From positions 3,516,829 to 3,580,828 of the forward strand of contig JADCRB010000001.1 of assembly GCA_021464245.1 (NCBI GenBank): DNA of 64,000 bases. Direction: 5' to 3'. The stretch comes from Carallia brachiata. Taxonomy: Eukaryota; Streptophyta; Magnoliopsida; Malpighiales; Rhizophoraceae. A model generated the notes under the pieces. The model was not told where the DNA came from and searched no databases. It saw nothing but the letters and a program-made list of their open reading frames with translations. The translations under genes and the position numbers were made by a program. Of the stretch, positions 48,085-60,257 are shown in pieces (position 1 is the stretch's first letter; every line of letters begins with the position of its first letter).

Positions 48085-49614
48085 TTTTTTTTTCCTCGTT
48101 TGATTTTGACAGCCACTCGCTTTCATGAGTCATGACCTTATTGGCGGTCCCGGCGAACGCCTGATAGAAACGTACGTACAACCTCCTAGTTGTCGCTTTA
48201 AGATAGAAAAGTCACCTGGAAAATTGTTCATAATAAAGAAATACTTATTGTGTTTTTAGATTGTGAGAAATGAGTGAAAAAGAAAATTGTAAAAAAAAAA
48301 ATTATTTGGATAAGATGATAAATACGTGAGAAAAAAATGATAAAAAAATGATAAAAAAATTGTGAGAAAAATATATTATTTAGATAAATGAGAAATATGT
48401 GAGAAAAAATAATATGTTGATGATAATTTTTTTATTATAATTTTTCCAACCATTTTGTTACAATCCAAACAATCCCTTATAGATATTCTTTAAGTAAATT
48501 GAATGTAAAAATAAAATATATAAATTATTAAATAATTAAATATTTTAAAAAATAAATAAATTGTTAAAGCCTCGCCTTGCGGAAGGACCTTTCGACTTGC
48601 CGGACCATGAGGGTTAGCCTCAATTACCAATGCTTTTACTTCATTTGGGACAAAAAAATGGAATCTTCAGCAAATAATTTCATCTTTCAGTCACAATTTT
48701 CCGATTTGGAATGTTACTAGATAAATTATATATTCATTTTAATACTATTAAAAATAAATTTATATAATAAAACTCTAAAATAAAATATTATTACTTATTG
48801 TAATTTAATGATTAAAAGATCTCATTCATTCTATAAATTCATGACTTAAAATCCTAGTAAGAATTTGTTGGTTTCTGATAAACGAGTCGGGAACTCAATT
48901 TATATTTTTATTTCTGAGTTTTGAGGTGGACCAAACTAACTTATACACACTTTCACTAATTTATTTCTTCTTTCCAATCAAAATGTCATTCGCGCCGAGA
49001 TTAGGGATTAAGAAAATTAATCTAACAAGCTTTGTCCCGAAATTCATACTTATAGAAATCACTAAAGCAAACTTTTATCATCTAGCTACTTAAAATTAAC
49101 ATTCATTTATAGAGAAACCATATGTTAATATTTAAAAAAATTCCCCTAAACATAAACCAAAAGTCGTGGCTGGCAGAATTGAGCCGATCAATCCTTTTCT
49201 TATTTTATCATGCCATTACTTATATTCAACTAACAACAAGCAGTTAATTTCTTTTTGAATCTATAGAGGAAATTGACACAATTTAAACACAATTCCACTT
49301 TATTAGTTTATAATTATTAACTATTATGCACAAAAAAATATGAAAAATACAAATAACAATTGTAATTATGTATTTGTAAGTTTGTATCTATAGTTGTATT
49401 CATTTTTCTTATCCCCTGACGCTTTTTTTTTTTTTTGGTTGTTCTCGACTTTTTGTTTCTTTTTACGTGGTGGTCAGTGATTAAGCCAACCTCCAAATTA
49501 TTTGTAATTGTTTTATATAAGAAATTACACATTCGCATATTTGATAAACACAATGGTACACAACTAATAAAACAATACAATTTCTTTGCTCTCTCTATTT
49601 ACATTAACTCACTT
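48085..49614. other. Resumed repeat unit and A/T-rich flank, no gene
   Basis: Starts with the unit core (ttattggcggtccc, 48140) interrupted at 38000. Otherwise A/T-rich with one MITE (48250-48478). Confidence 0.5.
48250..48478. mobile_element. MITE of the 'tttagattgtgagaaa' family
   Basis: Left end 'tgtgtttttagattgtgag', right end 'gttacaatccaaacaatccc', A/G-rich body; related to 2641-2873. Confidence 0.45.
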
Positions 49615-49950
49615 TTAGTGTACTTGTTGCCGCTCGTGTTACTATTGAGGCAAACGTGAAATACCAGCCCAACAAGCCATCCTTAGGAGTGGCCTCAGCA
49701 GTTAGCACTCGAGTCGGCAATTAACTCTTTGATCGAAAAATAAAAAAAGTCCTCGCCCTTGGCATTTCCTGGCCCTCGTTTCCATCGGTCCCACCATTTC
49801 AGTTCGTAGAAAATTCTTTCCCAAGTCCCAACATTATTGTTTCCCTCCGTTAGATTTGGACAGGCATTCACATTCACAATTCCAACGTTCGATGACGTTT
49901 TTGGCGGTTCCAATGATGATGTCACTTAATAAGTCACCAATGATGGAATT
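49615..49950. repeat. Condensed repeat unit with core
   Basis: A 3' Helitron-type remnant ('gaaataccagcccaacaagc', 'gcactcgagtcggcaatta') without its hairpin is followed closely by the 'ggtcccaccatttcag' motif and the core at 49858-49935 (gatgacgtttttggcggtt). Intervening spacer is deleted. Confidence 0.6.
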
Positions 49951-51688
49951 TTTGTCCTCAAGGGCCTGTTCAAACGTTAACGTTTTGGCATTCACATTCC
50001 ACGAGTAGCTTTCTGATGATACAATCATGCATCTCACTTTCTTTTATTTTCTTCTTTTCATACAGAACGTATGACTTTCCTAATAAAGACATAGCAAGTC
50101 TTTTCCTTTGCAACATATTTATTCAGCAGGTCGCAATGGTTATAAGTCTAATCTAATATGTGTGACTGTATTACCATCTCTCGTTGTTTATATGTTAACA
50201 TATAAGTTTTGAACATTTAATGGAATTAAATTTACGTTTGACTTAATGTGGGTTATAATATAAAAATTTAAATTGTTGGCACTTGTCAGATGCAATGCAG
50301 GTATAATATTTCTTGATCAAACTATTAGACATCAATCCCACTTTTTTATTTTTTTAATTAAAAAAAATGTGTGACTATATAATTAATAAAATAATGTGTT
50401 TATCAAGAGTTTTCTATACATTATTCCTACCAACCTATCCATCCCGCATCCTGAACTATTTTAGTAACCATTGAGGAGCATCGAAAAACACCAACGAAGT
50501 TCCTAACAACCATGAAGCACATAGGATCTAGAACCGTGGGTTTCCTAGATCCAGCAAAACTCCTCAAGTTTCCTTATTTTTTACATATAATCTTCTTTTT
50601 TCTTTTTTAACGACAAAGATGCGTGCAAAACATATAAAAGCTACCAGAAAAGCTATCTTTTTTTAAAAAAAAATCAGGTAGCAAACAATATTTAAGAAAG
50701 TGCTGATTTCAAATCATTAAATAAAGTTTAATGAGTACTAATTATAAAACTTAGCAATTGATCTGTTATTAAACTTTAGACCTCACTTATAATTAACTCT
50801 CCTGTATGATTCAACCAACAAAAAAGAGCTAAATTCATGAAGTTATAAAAAGGTACAACGTTTTCTAATATTTAATTTGACCCCCTTTGATAAATCAATC
50901 ATTTAAACGTAAAGCATATATATTGTGAGATGTTATAAAATAAAATATTTTTGATTGAATTGAATATTAAATCAAATATTTTGAGATATTTAAGTTAATT
51001 TGAAGTATTTTAGTGATGAATATTTTGGTACATGAATTTAAAAAAAAAAAAATAATTTAAAAAAAACAAAAAACTCGAGTTTGGGTCAATGTTAGTGTCA
51101 ATGATTTGTTTTTAAAAGAATGGACCAATTTGTGATCCAATTCATTGGTTTTTACTGACCAGTCCGGACCATAACTATGTTATTGTTCATAGATAGACAT
51201 GTATAGAGAGAGTGTTACTGCACTCACTAAATGTGTGTTTAAATTGATAGAAAATAAATAAAATAAATAAATAAAAAATAGTGTAATAATAATAATATTA
51301 TGAAAGATAAAAGGTAATGATTAAAAAATTACAAGAAAAAAATAAATAGCATTTATAAAAAAATGTAAATTGCATTTTTAAAAAAAATAAATAAATAAAT
51401 AAAAATACTTTTCTTTCATTTTCTTTTCTTTTTCCTTTCTATAACTGCCAAACACAGTTTAACGGAATGCACGAACGCCTGTACATTGCATGGACAGAAG
51501 AAACAAACGTTCAAATGTAAATATATAACTATGTTCTTTTATTATTATTTTTTGTTTTCTTTGTTTCAGAAAATTTTGGATTTTAGTTATATTTAATTCA
51601 TTTTTCTACTTTTTGTTTGTTTGTTTGTTTGTTTTTGGGTTCCCTCCTGCAATGGAAATTTGGATTGGATGCGTTCAAATTGACCTGT
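49951..51688. other. A/T-rich intergenic stretch, no gene
   Basis: Contains a TGTTT microsatellite-like run (51613-51636) and a MITE (51232-51459). No coding exon seen. Confidence 0.5.
51232..51459. mobile_element. A/T-rich MITE
   Basis: Ends 'gtgtgtttaaattgatag' and 'ctataactgccaaacaca', purine-rich left, pyrimidine-rich right. Confidence 0.4.
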
Positions 51689-51872
51689 GACCATTCGAAT
51701 GTTCGACGATAGATGACGTCATTGGTAGTTCCCAAACCCACTGATGTTGTCAATGTCAATCATCGTAATCAATGGATAAAGACCATTCGAATGTTCGACG
51801 ATAGATGACGTCATTGGTAGTTCCCAATCCCACTGATGTTGTCAATGTCAATCATCGTAATCAATGGATGAA
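51689..51872. promoter_or_regulatory. 92-bp tandem duplication carrying two TGACGTCA sites, upstream of ANK copy 3
   Basis: 51689-51780 is repeated almost perfectly at 51781-51872. Each copy contains TGACGTCA (51714-51721, 51806-51813) within the unit core. The pair lies about 0.9-1.0 kb before the ATG of ANK copy 3, nearer than in the other copies because the MITE and spacer are missing. Confidence 0.65.
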
Positions 51873-52596
51873 GATAAGTTTCTACTTTTCTAGTTTCCAC
51901 TTCATCCAGGGAGGCAGACATAAACACGTGATTCGCGAATATATTGTCTATTTAGTAAACACATTATGCTAGTTTTTTTTTTTTTTAAAAAAAACACAAA
52001 CAAAGATTGTGGACTAAAAAATAATTATTTAAATTAACATTTTGATGTCCGTTATTTTTTTTTTGTATAGTTTATTAATAATTTTATATTATTTAAATTT
52101 ATATTTTTAATTTTTTAATTAAATAAACTTCACTTTTTATATAGTATTAGATAATAAATAAATTATAATTACAAAAAATTAAGAATTAAATTAGAAATCT
52201 CATATATTATTTTTTAACGTATTGTATATTATTATACTGATATACTTTTTTTTGTTACTGAAATAATTATTTATTAATTGTGTTCCTGAAAATTATTTTG
52301 GAAAATACTTACTTAGACAAAAAAAAATTAAAATATTGATAGGATTAAATAAAATTAATAAAATAATTATTTTTTATTTAATTTTTTGTTAACTCATTTT
52401 TTATTGTTATAGTAATATTTATATTATTTACTCCATTTTTTTTTTATTAAAAGACTTGCTGGACCACAAATTATATAATGAGAACACCTATAAATTTTGC
52501 ATAAATCTCATATACTAATTTTAAAAATATATTTTTAAAATTTAACTGTTATGGTGTCTCAGTGATGCTACTTTCATAACTTTCTATCTTCGTTTT

Positions 52597-52607
52597 CTAT
52601 ATATATC
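52597..52607 (+). promoter_or_regulatory. TATA box of ANK copy 3
   Basis: TCTATATATAT about 120 bp before the ATG at 52726, aligned with the TATA of copy 1. Confidence 0.55.
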
Positions 52608-52725
52608 ACCGGGTTCTTGGCAGAAAGTGCATTTTATCCGAAATCCCACTTTTAAGTTCTCCACCATCTTTTCTCTTGTGCCTAGCTATTGCAACAAGCT
52701 TTGCGCCGTCGGAACCAAGCTCTCA

Positions 52726-55700
52726 ATGGAATCCCCTTCCGAGCCTTTACTCGGCAAGAAAACACAGAGAACTTCGGAAGGTAACTATACCTTAAACCGC
52801 TTATTTATATCGTATGGTATGTATGGGCTACTAGACTTGGTTACTGGCTGTGTAATCTTTTTTTTTTTTTTTTTTCCTTTTCATTAATCCGGTGCCAAGA
52901 GTCCAGTTCGGTGGCAATTATGCGGATTTGTACGGTAATGTAAACCGGAAAATTATATGTTTAGCCTAAAATTAAAGTTGTTTGAATTCTTAATTTTAAA
53001 TTTAGAATTTAAATTTCAGTCTTTAAAATTTAAAAAAATGTTTAGGCAAAACTGTTTTCATAAGAAACAAATTTTTGTTTCTTTTTCTAAGATCTATCTT
53101 ACGTCAAAGTACCCGGAAATAAATTTAAATAAATATTTATTTTTGATTTATATTCTTATTTCCTTTTTTTTATTTTCTTCTGTTTAATTATGTCAAAATC
53201 AGATAAATAAATTTGCGGATTCATCTTTCGTCGTTTTTTTTTTCTTTTTGGGTTTTTCGTTTTTCTTGCACTTGCATGGCTGAACATCATTGTGTTGAAT
53301 TGCTCATTTCCTTGCACATGATCAAGAGCAGGTCACATAATTAATCTTGTACTGCTGAAAACTTCTTCCTCGCTAATTGTTTAGTAATAATTTGATATAT
53401 TTTTTTTATTTATAATTTCAGTTCAAGTTTTAATAATAGAGTTTAGAGGTTTTGCTTTCAAATTTATTCGGTTTAACCATTAAATATGCGTCATTAGTGT
53501 TAAACTTATCAATTGTCGTAATTGTTTTGAGGGGTTTGCTTGGAATTAAGAGTATTTAAGTGGCGAGTCATTTCTTATGAATAAGTTGAATGAAGCATAT
53601 AAATAAAAATACTGTAATTTTAGGTTATAAGTTTAATAACTGACAAACTCACAACAAATTTTTTTTATTAAAAAAATTATCGCAATAAATTAAAAAAAAA
53701 AAATTTGGCATGCTTGCAACGTTCAGATGAAAAAGTTGTACCTATCAAATCACGCGGGTTAAAACTACTAATGAGATCGCGACAACAGATATCTTTCGCG
53801 CGCATTTTCAAACAGAGTTGACTTGATCTTGCCGGCTCTTGCTAATTGCCGATGCCTTGACAAATCATCCACAGTTAAGTAGACTGCTTAGAGCTTCAGT
53901 TGGATGCCACGCACACATTATGACAATAATGCTTCTTTAAAAAGGAATTTTTTGGTTTGCGACTAAAGCACCAATACACGGACGACGTGAAAGTGATTAT
54001 ACGAAAATGACATGATAAAATATATATAATTTGATTTATTATATTATCTTTTTTTTACCCATGTCAGGCTCCATTTTAAAAACCTAGAAAAAGTAGGTGG
54101 ATGGATTCAGTACAAGTCAGGGTCGCGTGGGTAGCATGGGTGTAAAAATCGGATTGAATCGATCTGTTCAACAAAAAAAATTAAGAATCGGTCTCTTGTC
54201 CAGTCCTGTGCTTACCAAAAACTGCTTCAGCTGAGAACTGGTCGGTGAACCGGTCCCGGTTCTTCCGGTTGGACTGGTTTGAGATTTTTATTATTTTTTA
54301 ATTTAAAATATAAATATATAATTTATAAAATAATTTTTTTAACTTATTATACTCTTCAAATTGAAAATTTAAGGACTATACTGTAAATCTCAACAAACTC
54401 CTCTAATCATATATTTTCTTAAACTTCTTATATTAAACTATAATAACTTTAACATAAATAAAGATTAATATTTTATATAAATATAGTTCCTAAATTATAA
54501 TTTTCTTTAAATACTTATTATGTTTTATTAAAATTTTTCATCATACTATTTGAAAGTAACAACTATATAATTTAAATACAATCTTTAATTCATTAGCAAT
54601 CGAAATTTATATATATATATATATATATAACTATGTTTTTAATATATTTACATATATTAATTTATTAGTTTTTTAATTTTACTTTACAATAAATTATAAA
54701 TAATATATGTTAAATCTAGAAATATAAGTATTCTACTATATACATATATATAATATTTGTATTTTATATTATTCTTTACATATATTATATACACATATAT
54801 TTTAATTTTTATATATTTAATATTAAATACCCGTGGTTAAGCCAGTTGAACCGTAGTTAAACCGATTGAACCGGTTGAATTTTAAACTTCTCAATTTTTA
54901 AATTTAATGATCGGTTCGGTTCTGACAAGTTAGTAGGTAGTTGATCCCACCACTAATACTTCTTGCTTTTTGCTTTTTTTTTTTATTTTTATAAGACGTG
55001 TAATAAATAGTGTAAACAGAAAAACGTGTAAAATGTGTCACAATACGCTATAAAATATCTCAATTTCAAGTGCCCCATGCATCACACGACGGGCCACCTG
55101 TCGAGCAGGAAAATTGACACCCGATAGCCACTTATCCGTCTGAAAATCAATGTCACCAAAATACATAACACATCGTTAACTATATGCTAATGAATAAGTT
55201 TTTTTTTTTTAATACAAAAAGATTAATTGTATATAGATTATAAAATCTGAGAATTAAGATTATAATAAATTTTATTTGTAATGTCTCGTCCAATTATTTT
55301 TAAAAGATAGATATATTATTTAAATACTATTAGATCTAACAAATTTTTTTCAAATCTAATTATAATATTAACAAGTTGTGAATCACACCCGTCCTTCAAC
55401 ATAAATTTTCATTTATTTGAAAGCAGATAACAACACAAAAACTTAAACTTAAGTTATTATAGAATAAGATATATTAAATTACCATCAAATTACACCTCTA
55501 ATGATTAATAAATTTTCTTTTTGGTATAAAGGAATTGGTAGATCACACATGGAAGTTAAGGTTCCGTAACAAACATATGATGATACCTACAGACTACAGT
55601 GATGAATAAACGCAAACGGAAGGGGAATAGACAAAAGTTTTTTTTTTTTTTTTTTTAATATATCAAGACTTGTTATATTTTTTAAGGATGATATTAGTCT

Positions 55701-58700
55701 AATTAGCTTTCTCGCAAGGGAAAAGGTACAAATCTCTTTTATTTTTTTGTTGTGTTAGAATTGTTCTTTGAATGAAATGGGAAAATAAGTTTTTAAAATG
55801 GCTCTGAAAATTTTTACAACGAAAAAAAAAATTAAATACATCTTATTATTTTATTTTTATTATAAAAAATATAGCTGTGGATTAAAAAAATGAAAAAACT
55901 CCATTTCCAAAAAAAAAAAAGTATCTGAATTATTGCCGAAATGTAACCGGTCAGATTTAATGTGCAATAAATTAGATTGTAAGTGCAACTAATTATAAGA
56001 AGAATTATTCTTATAATTAATTACACTTGCAATCCAATCAGTTGTACATTGAATTTGATTGATTGCATTCAGACAGTAATTTGAGTATATTTTCCACTGA
56101 AAATATAACACTGCTCTAAAATAATAACCTCCCATTTTAATATGTAGAAATTCGGACACTCAAAATTCTGGGTGTGTATCCGTGCCCTTAGCCCAAATAA
56201 CACTTCAGTGTAAGAATGTTGCATCTGACCACTTCCTAAATTCCAGAGTACGAGAAAATCATTTCCTGAACTCTTCAGTTTAGCTCCTTAAAGGAACGAT
56301 TAGCTTTAATTGGACCAATTAACCGTCTAATTATTCTCATGTTTTAAAATGGCTTTTCCAAGGTGGACATGTTCCCGATCTTGAAGACGGAAGGAGAAGG
56401 ACAGGTGAGTTCAGCTGCGTTCAAAAACTAAGAACCATAAATACACCAAAATTAATCAACTGCATTAAACATGATACATTGTTTAATTAGTTTATGCTGC
56501 TGTAATTTTTAACACCCTTTTTTGTTTCCAAACTTACGGCGGAGGAAGATATAAAGTTGAAATTGCATCGAGCCGCACTCAATGGCCGATGGGATCTAAT
56601 TGCAGCAAAAATAAATGACGATAATAAAGGAGTACTCAATGGAAAGATAACCAAGCGTGGGGACACCGCTCTCCACGTTGCGGCCGCGGCTGGGCACACT
56701 CATTTTGTGACTCAACTAATCCAGAAGATGCGCCCTGATGCCCTGCGTATAAGAAATGACGACGAAAAAAAAGATGATGAAAAAGGAAACACAGCATTTT
56801 GCCACGCCGCTATATCCGGAAATGTGGAGATAGCCCATATCATGTGGCAAGCGGATGACGGTTTGGTTATCTGCCGAGGCAAAAGAGAGGCGTTGCCGCT
56901 CACCATGGCAGCTTTGTTCGGCCACAAGGAGATGGTGCGTTACCTCTACGATAAAACTGCAGTCATGGAGGATAAGGACCGCATTGATTTGCTGGTCAAT
57001 CTGGTCCACACTGAAATTTATGGTGAGTGAAAGCACCATGACGTTATACTAAGACAGTTTGTTTGCTGAAGTTCAGATGTAATACATATCTTGACATTTC
57101 TAACTAAATTATGGGTGATGTCCTGAATTGTTCCTAGAATTTGCGATAAAAATGGTAGGAGCCCACCCAGCATTGGCTTTTGCTCGAGATTCTAATGGCG
57201 AAACAGCAATCCATGCACTCGCTCGAAAAGATTCTGTCCATCGAACTCTGCCGGCTTGGAAGTACAAAATCAACCGGTGTTCTTTTTGGGTGCAAAAAAT
57301 TCACCTGTGTTAGTTCTCTAACCTCTCTCTCTCTCTGCCCTCTCCCCATCTAAATGAAGGTGTGTGAATTTTTGTTTCAGTATTGAATCTTAATCATAAT
57401 TTCTTAACCATACTCTTTTTGTCTCAGTGGCACAATTTTTATAACCATGACTTCAGTTCAGTAAGTTTATGTAGATTTAGTTGTCTTTTGTTCAGGTTGC
57501 AGGAAGAAAGTTGAAAAGAAAAGTTCTATGCAAAAAGAGCTACTCCGACGTCTCTTGAAAGAACTACTGCGGTATGATGATTCAAAGATTTCCGAAGTGA
57601 TTGGAGCGACTGACAAAAAGAATGGAAATGATTCAGAGACTTCCAAAGCAAAAAATCCTATGCTCCAAGGGCTAGTCCAACTTCTCTGGCAAGAACTACT
57701 GCGGTATAATGATTCAAAGATTTCCAAAGTGATTGAAGAAACTCACAAAAAGAGTGGAAATGATTCAAAGACTTCCAAGGCGAAAAATCCTATGCTCCAA
57801 GAGCTAGTCCAAATTCTCTGCGGAGAACTACTGCGGTATAATGATCCAAAGACTTGCAAAGCGGTTGAAAATGATTCAGAGATTTCCAAAGAGAGTGAAT
57901 ATCGTTCCCACTCCATGTTCACGGCAGCAGCCCAAGGAAACGACGAGTTCGTCGCCGCACTTATTGGCTCCTATCCGGATTTTCTATTTGAACTTGATAA
58001 GAATAGGCGAAGCATCTTTCACATTGCTGTTTTGCATCGTCAGGAGCATATTTTCAGATTAATAAAAAAGATAGGTTCAACTAAAAATTTTATAGCGGCC
58101 TTTCAAGATAACGATAAGAATAATATGCTGCATTTGGCTGCAAAATTATCCCCACCAACTCGATTAGATGTAGTACCAGGAGCAGCTCTTCAGCTACAAC
58201 GCGAATTGCTCTGGTTTGAGGTTACTGCTGGATCGAACATTGCTATTTTTTGTACATGTTCATATCCATTTTTTTTTTCTCTTTTTAAAATTTTCTACTT
58301 AACTAACAGATTTATATATCCAACGGTCCCTACAGGAAGTGAGCAAGCTGGTCCTTCCACGGTACATTGAAGATAAAAATAAAGACCGGCAAACCCCGCA
58401 AGATATATTTCTGGAAGAGCACGAGAAGCTAATTGATGCTGGCAAGGCCTGGATGACAGACACGGCTAGCAATTGTATGATTGTGGCGACATTTATTGCT
58501 GGGGTGGCTTTCGCGGCTGGTATTAGCGTGCCCGGCGGCACCGACGGCGGCGTTCCTATCTTACTCAGCCAGACATCGTTCCAAGTTTTTGCAGTGGCGG
58601 ACGGATTATCCTTAGTGTTCGCCCTCTCCGCGGTGCTCTTCTTCTTGTCCATTCGCACTTCTCGCTACGAATTATATTCTTTTCTGCGGCAATTACCGGA

Positions 58701-59001
58701 GAAGTTGGTTTTTGGGCTCGTAGCGCTATTCCTTTCGATCGCGGCACTGATGGTTGCCTTTGTGGCGGAATTTTTCATCGGTTTCAGGCATGGAAAGCCG
58801 GGATTTTTCTACCCTATCGCTTTAATTGCCACGTTTCCGGTCCTGTTATTCGTCTACCAACAGCGCGGTCTCTTTGCTGACGTGATCCGGTCAACCTATT
58901 GTTCTAAGTCAATGTTCCAGCCTGATAAACGGCCTCTGATTTCTTTGTTGGAGACAGAGGTAAATGCTACCGAAGGCACGTCGTACCAGTCTCGGAACTA
59001 G
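52726..59001 (+). CDS. Ankyrin-repeat/PGG-domain membrane protein, copy 3
   Basis: Proposed exons are 52726-52780, 56363-56404, 56549-57022, 57138-57308, 57496-58220 and 58336-59001, all in phase, 710 residues. Ankyrin repeats (GDTALHVAAAAGH, GNTAFCHAAISGN, EALPLTMAALFGH, NNMLHLAAKL) and the PGG domain (SVPGG, about four membrane helices) match copy 1. Two differences matter. The exon-2 equivalent (to 52939) lost its acceptor (tccag to tccg) and is probably skipped, which stays in phase. The next large exon lost ttacag (now ttacgg), and the only in-frame AG nearby is at 56547-56548, dropping two or three residues. The linker has 132-bp coding repeats. The first retained intron is 3.6 kb and holds two transposon-like insertions. 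Whether it is expressed is unknown. Confidence 0.78.
54125..54965. mobile_element. Repeat in the first intron of ANK copy 3
   Basis: 'gaaccggtcccggttcttcc' and 'ggttggactggtttgag' on the left and 'ttgaaccggttgaa' with 'gatcggttcggttct' on the right form rough inverted ends around an A/T-rich core with TA repeats. Absent from copy 1's intron. The class is uncertain. Confidence 0.45.
55918..56094. mobile_element. Foldback MITE in the first intron of ANK copy 3
   Basis: A near-complete palindrome centred at about 56004 (tataagaagaattattcttata region). Arms of about 88 bp share 'gattgtaagtgcaact' with its complement. Not present at the matching place in copy 1. Confidence 0.65.
57561..57900 (+). 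repeat. 132-bp coding tandem repeats in ANK copy 3
   Basis: Units start at 57561, 57693 and 57825, each opening 'gaactactgcggtat' (ELLRY). Two full 44-residue units and one partial, in frame, in the linker between the two ankyrin groups. Confidence 0.85.
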
Positions 59002-59886
59002 CTTCCGTTGCTTAATGTCTTGGCCTGCACTGCTCATCTGTCAAAGAGGTCATTGCGTTTGCTGAACGCCTAAAGAGTTATGATGAGACCAACTTGCGAA
59101 CTTCTGAATGATTGCTTATTCTACTATTTTCGAGTTGTGTGTTGTAAAAAAAAAAGTTGTGTTTTGTTAAGGAATAATCTTTCACTTATGATCGTTGCTG
59201 AATAATAATCAATGTATCAGTTTAAATTAATATATTTGTGCTTCTGATCGACTAAAAGTTTGCCTGATTTCTCTATTCGATGTTCTGTTTCGAGATACTC
59301 TAATACACCTTATGCATCATAACAACGCTTTTGATCGCACCAGACCAACATTTTTTTTCTCACTCAACTTCTTTTGAAGTGATGACGTTCTTTGTTGAAG
59401 TTTTAAATTCCTATTTTAGTACTACAGCGGTTTGAAACAATCCCCATTCAAAAGAAGAATAAATGTTGGTGTTTCGATAATTTGTGAGTCAAATTTTGTG
59501 TCAAGTGAAATTGAGATTATTATTTTTGAAATAAGAATTGATATTTTTAAAACAGTTATTATTTTTATATTATAAAAATATTAGTTACAGTTTCAAAAAT
59601 AGCAGTCGCAGTTTCGCTCGAAACAAAACCTCATAGACATGTAACTTCACTCTTAAAAGAAAGTTATCAATTGTAGGCATGTCCTTTTTTATGTTTTTTG
59701 GCTGAAAGCAGTGCTTAAATTGCATTAATATGGGACATCCAAACATAACAATCGGGATAAACCATTAGTAGGCTTGAAAACCCAACCTTAGGACATTGAC
59801 TGTCCTGAACAGTGTTGCAATCTAGTCAATAGTTTTGTTTGCATTCTTAGGGATATAACCGAAAGTACAATTGATGCAATTGCAGT
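59002..59886. other. 3' flank of ANK copy 3 with a small insertion
   Basis: 59002-59450 matches the 3' flank of copy 1 (AATAATAATCAATG at 59200 as likely polyadenylation region). A stretch at about 59464-59635 with rough inverted ends (tgttggtgtttcga; gtttcgctcgaaac) interrupts the match and may be a MITE. 59690-59886 is unrecognised sequence up to the LTR. Confidence 0.5.
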
Positions 59887-60242
59887 TGTTGATAGGGATT
59901 TCTTCTTTCGGAAGAAATTCTGAAAGTTTCGATCCACGTAAAATAAGATTTGTTATTCAGTTATTAGATTCTATTTTATTTAGGACGTGTTAACTACGTA
60001 TTTATTTATCAGTTATTTCTATAATTATTTGTTAGCAGTTATTTGTTTTCGTTTAGGATTTATCTGTTGAGTTTTATAAATAGAGTTTGAACCTTTATTG
60101 TTTTTCAGACTTATGCAATTGAATATTAATTACAATAAATTTTCTCTCGAGTGGATTCTCGTTTCTTTCGGGTGGATTCCCGAGTGATTAGTTGTCAGGT
60201 GAATTCCTGACTTAGGTTGTTCTTCCTATTCGTCCTACATCA
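59887..60242 (+). mobile_element. 5' LTR of a Ty3/gypsy retrotransposon
   Basis: Begins TGTTGATAGG and ends CCTACATCA (TG...CA), 356 bp, immediately before a primer-binding site. A TATA-like TATAAATAG lies at 60075-60083. The 3' LTR is beyond the right edge, so the left boundary and target duplication cannot be confirmed. Confidence 0.6.
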
Positions 60243-60245
60243 GTT

Positions 60246-60257
60246 TGGTATCAGAGC
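60246..60257 (+). other. Primer-binding site (initiator tRNA-Met)
   Basis: TGGTATCAGAGC is the usual plant retrotransposon complement to the 3' end of initiator tRNA-Met, 3 bp after the LTR. Confidence 0.8.
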
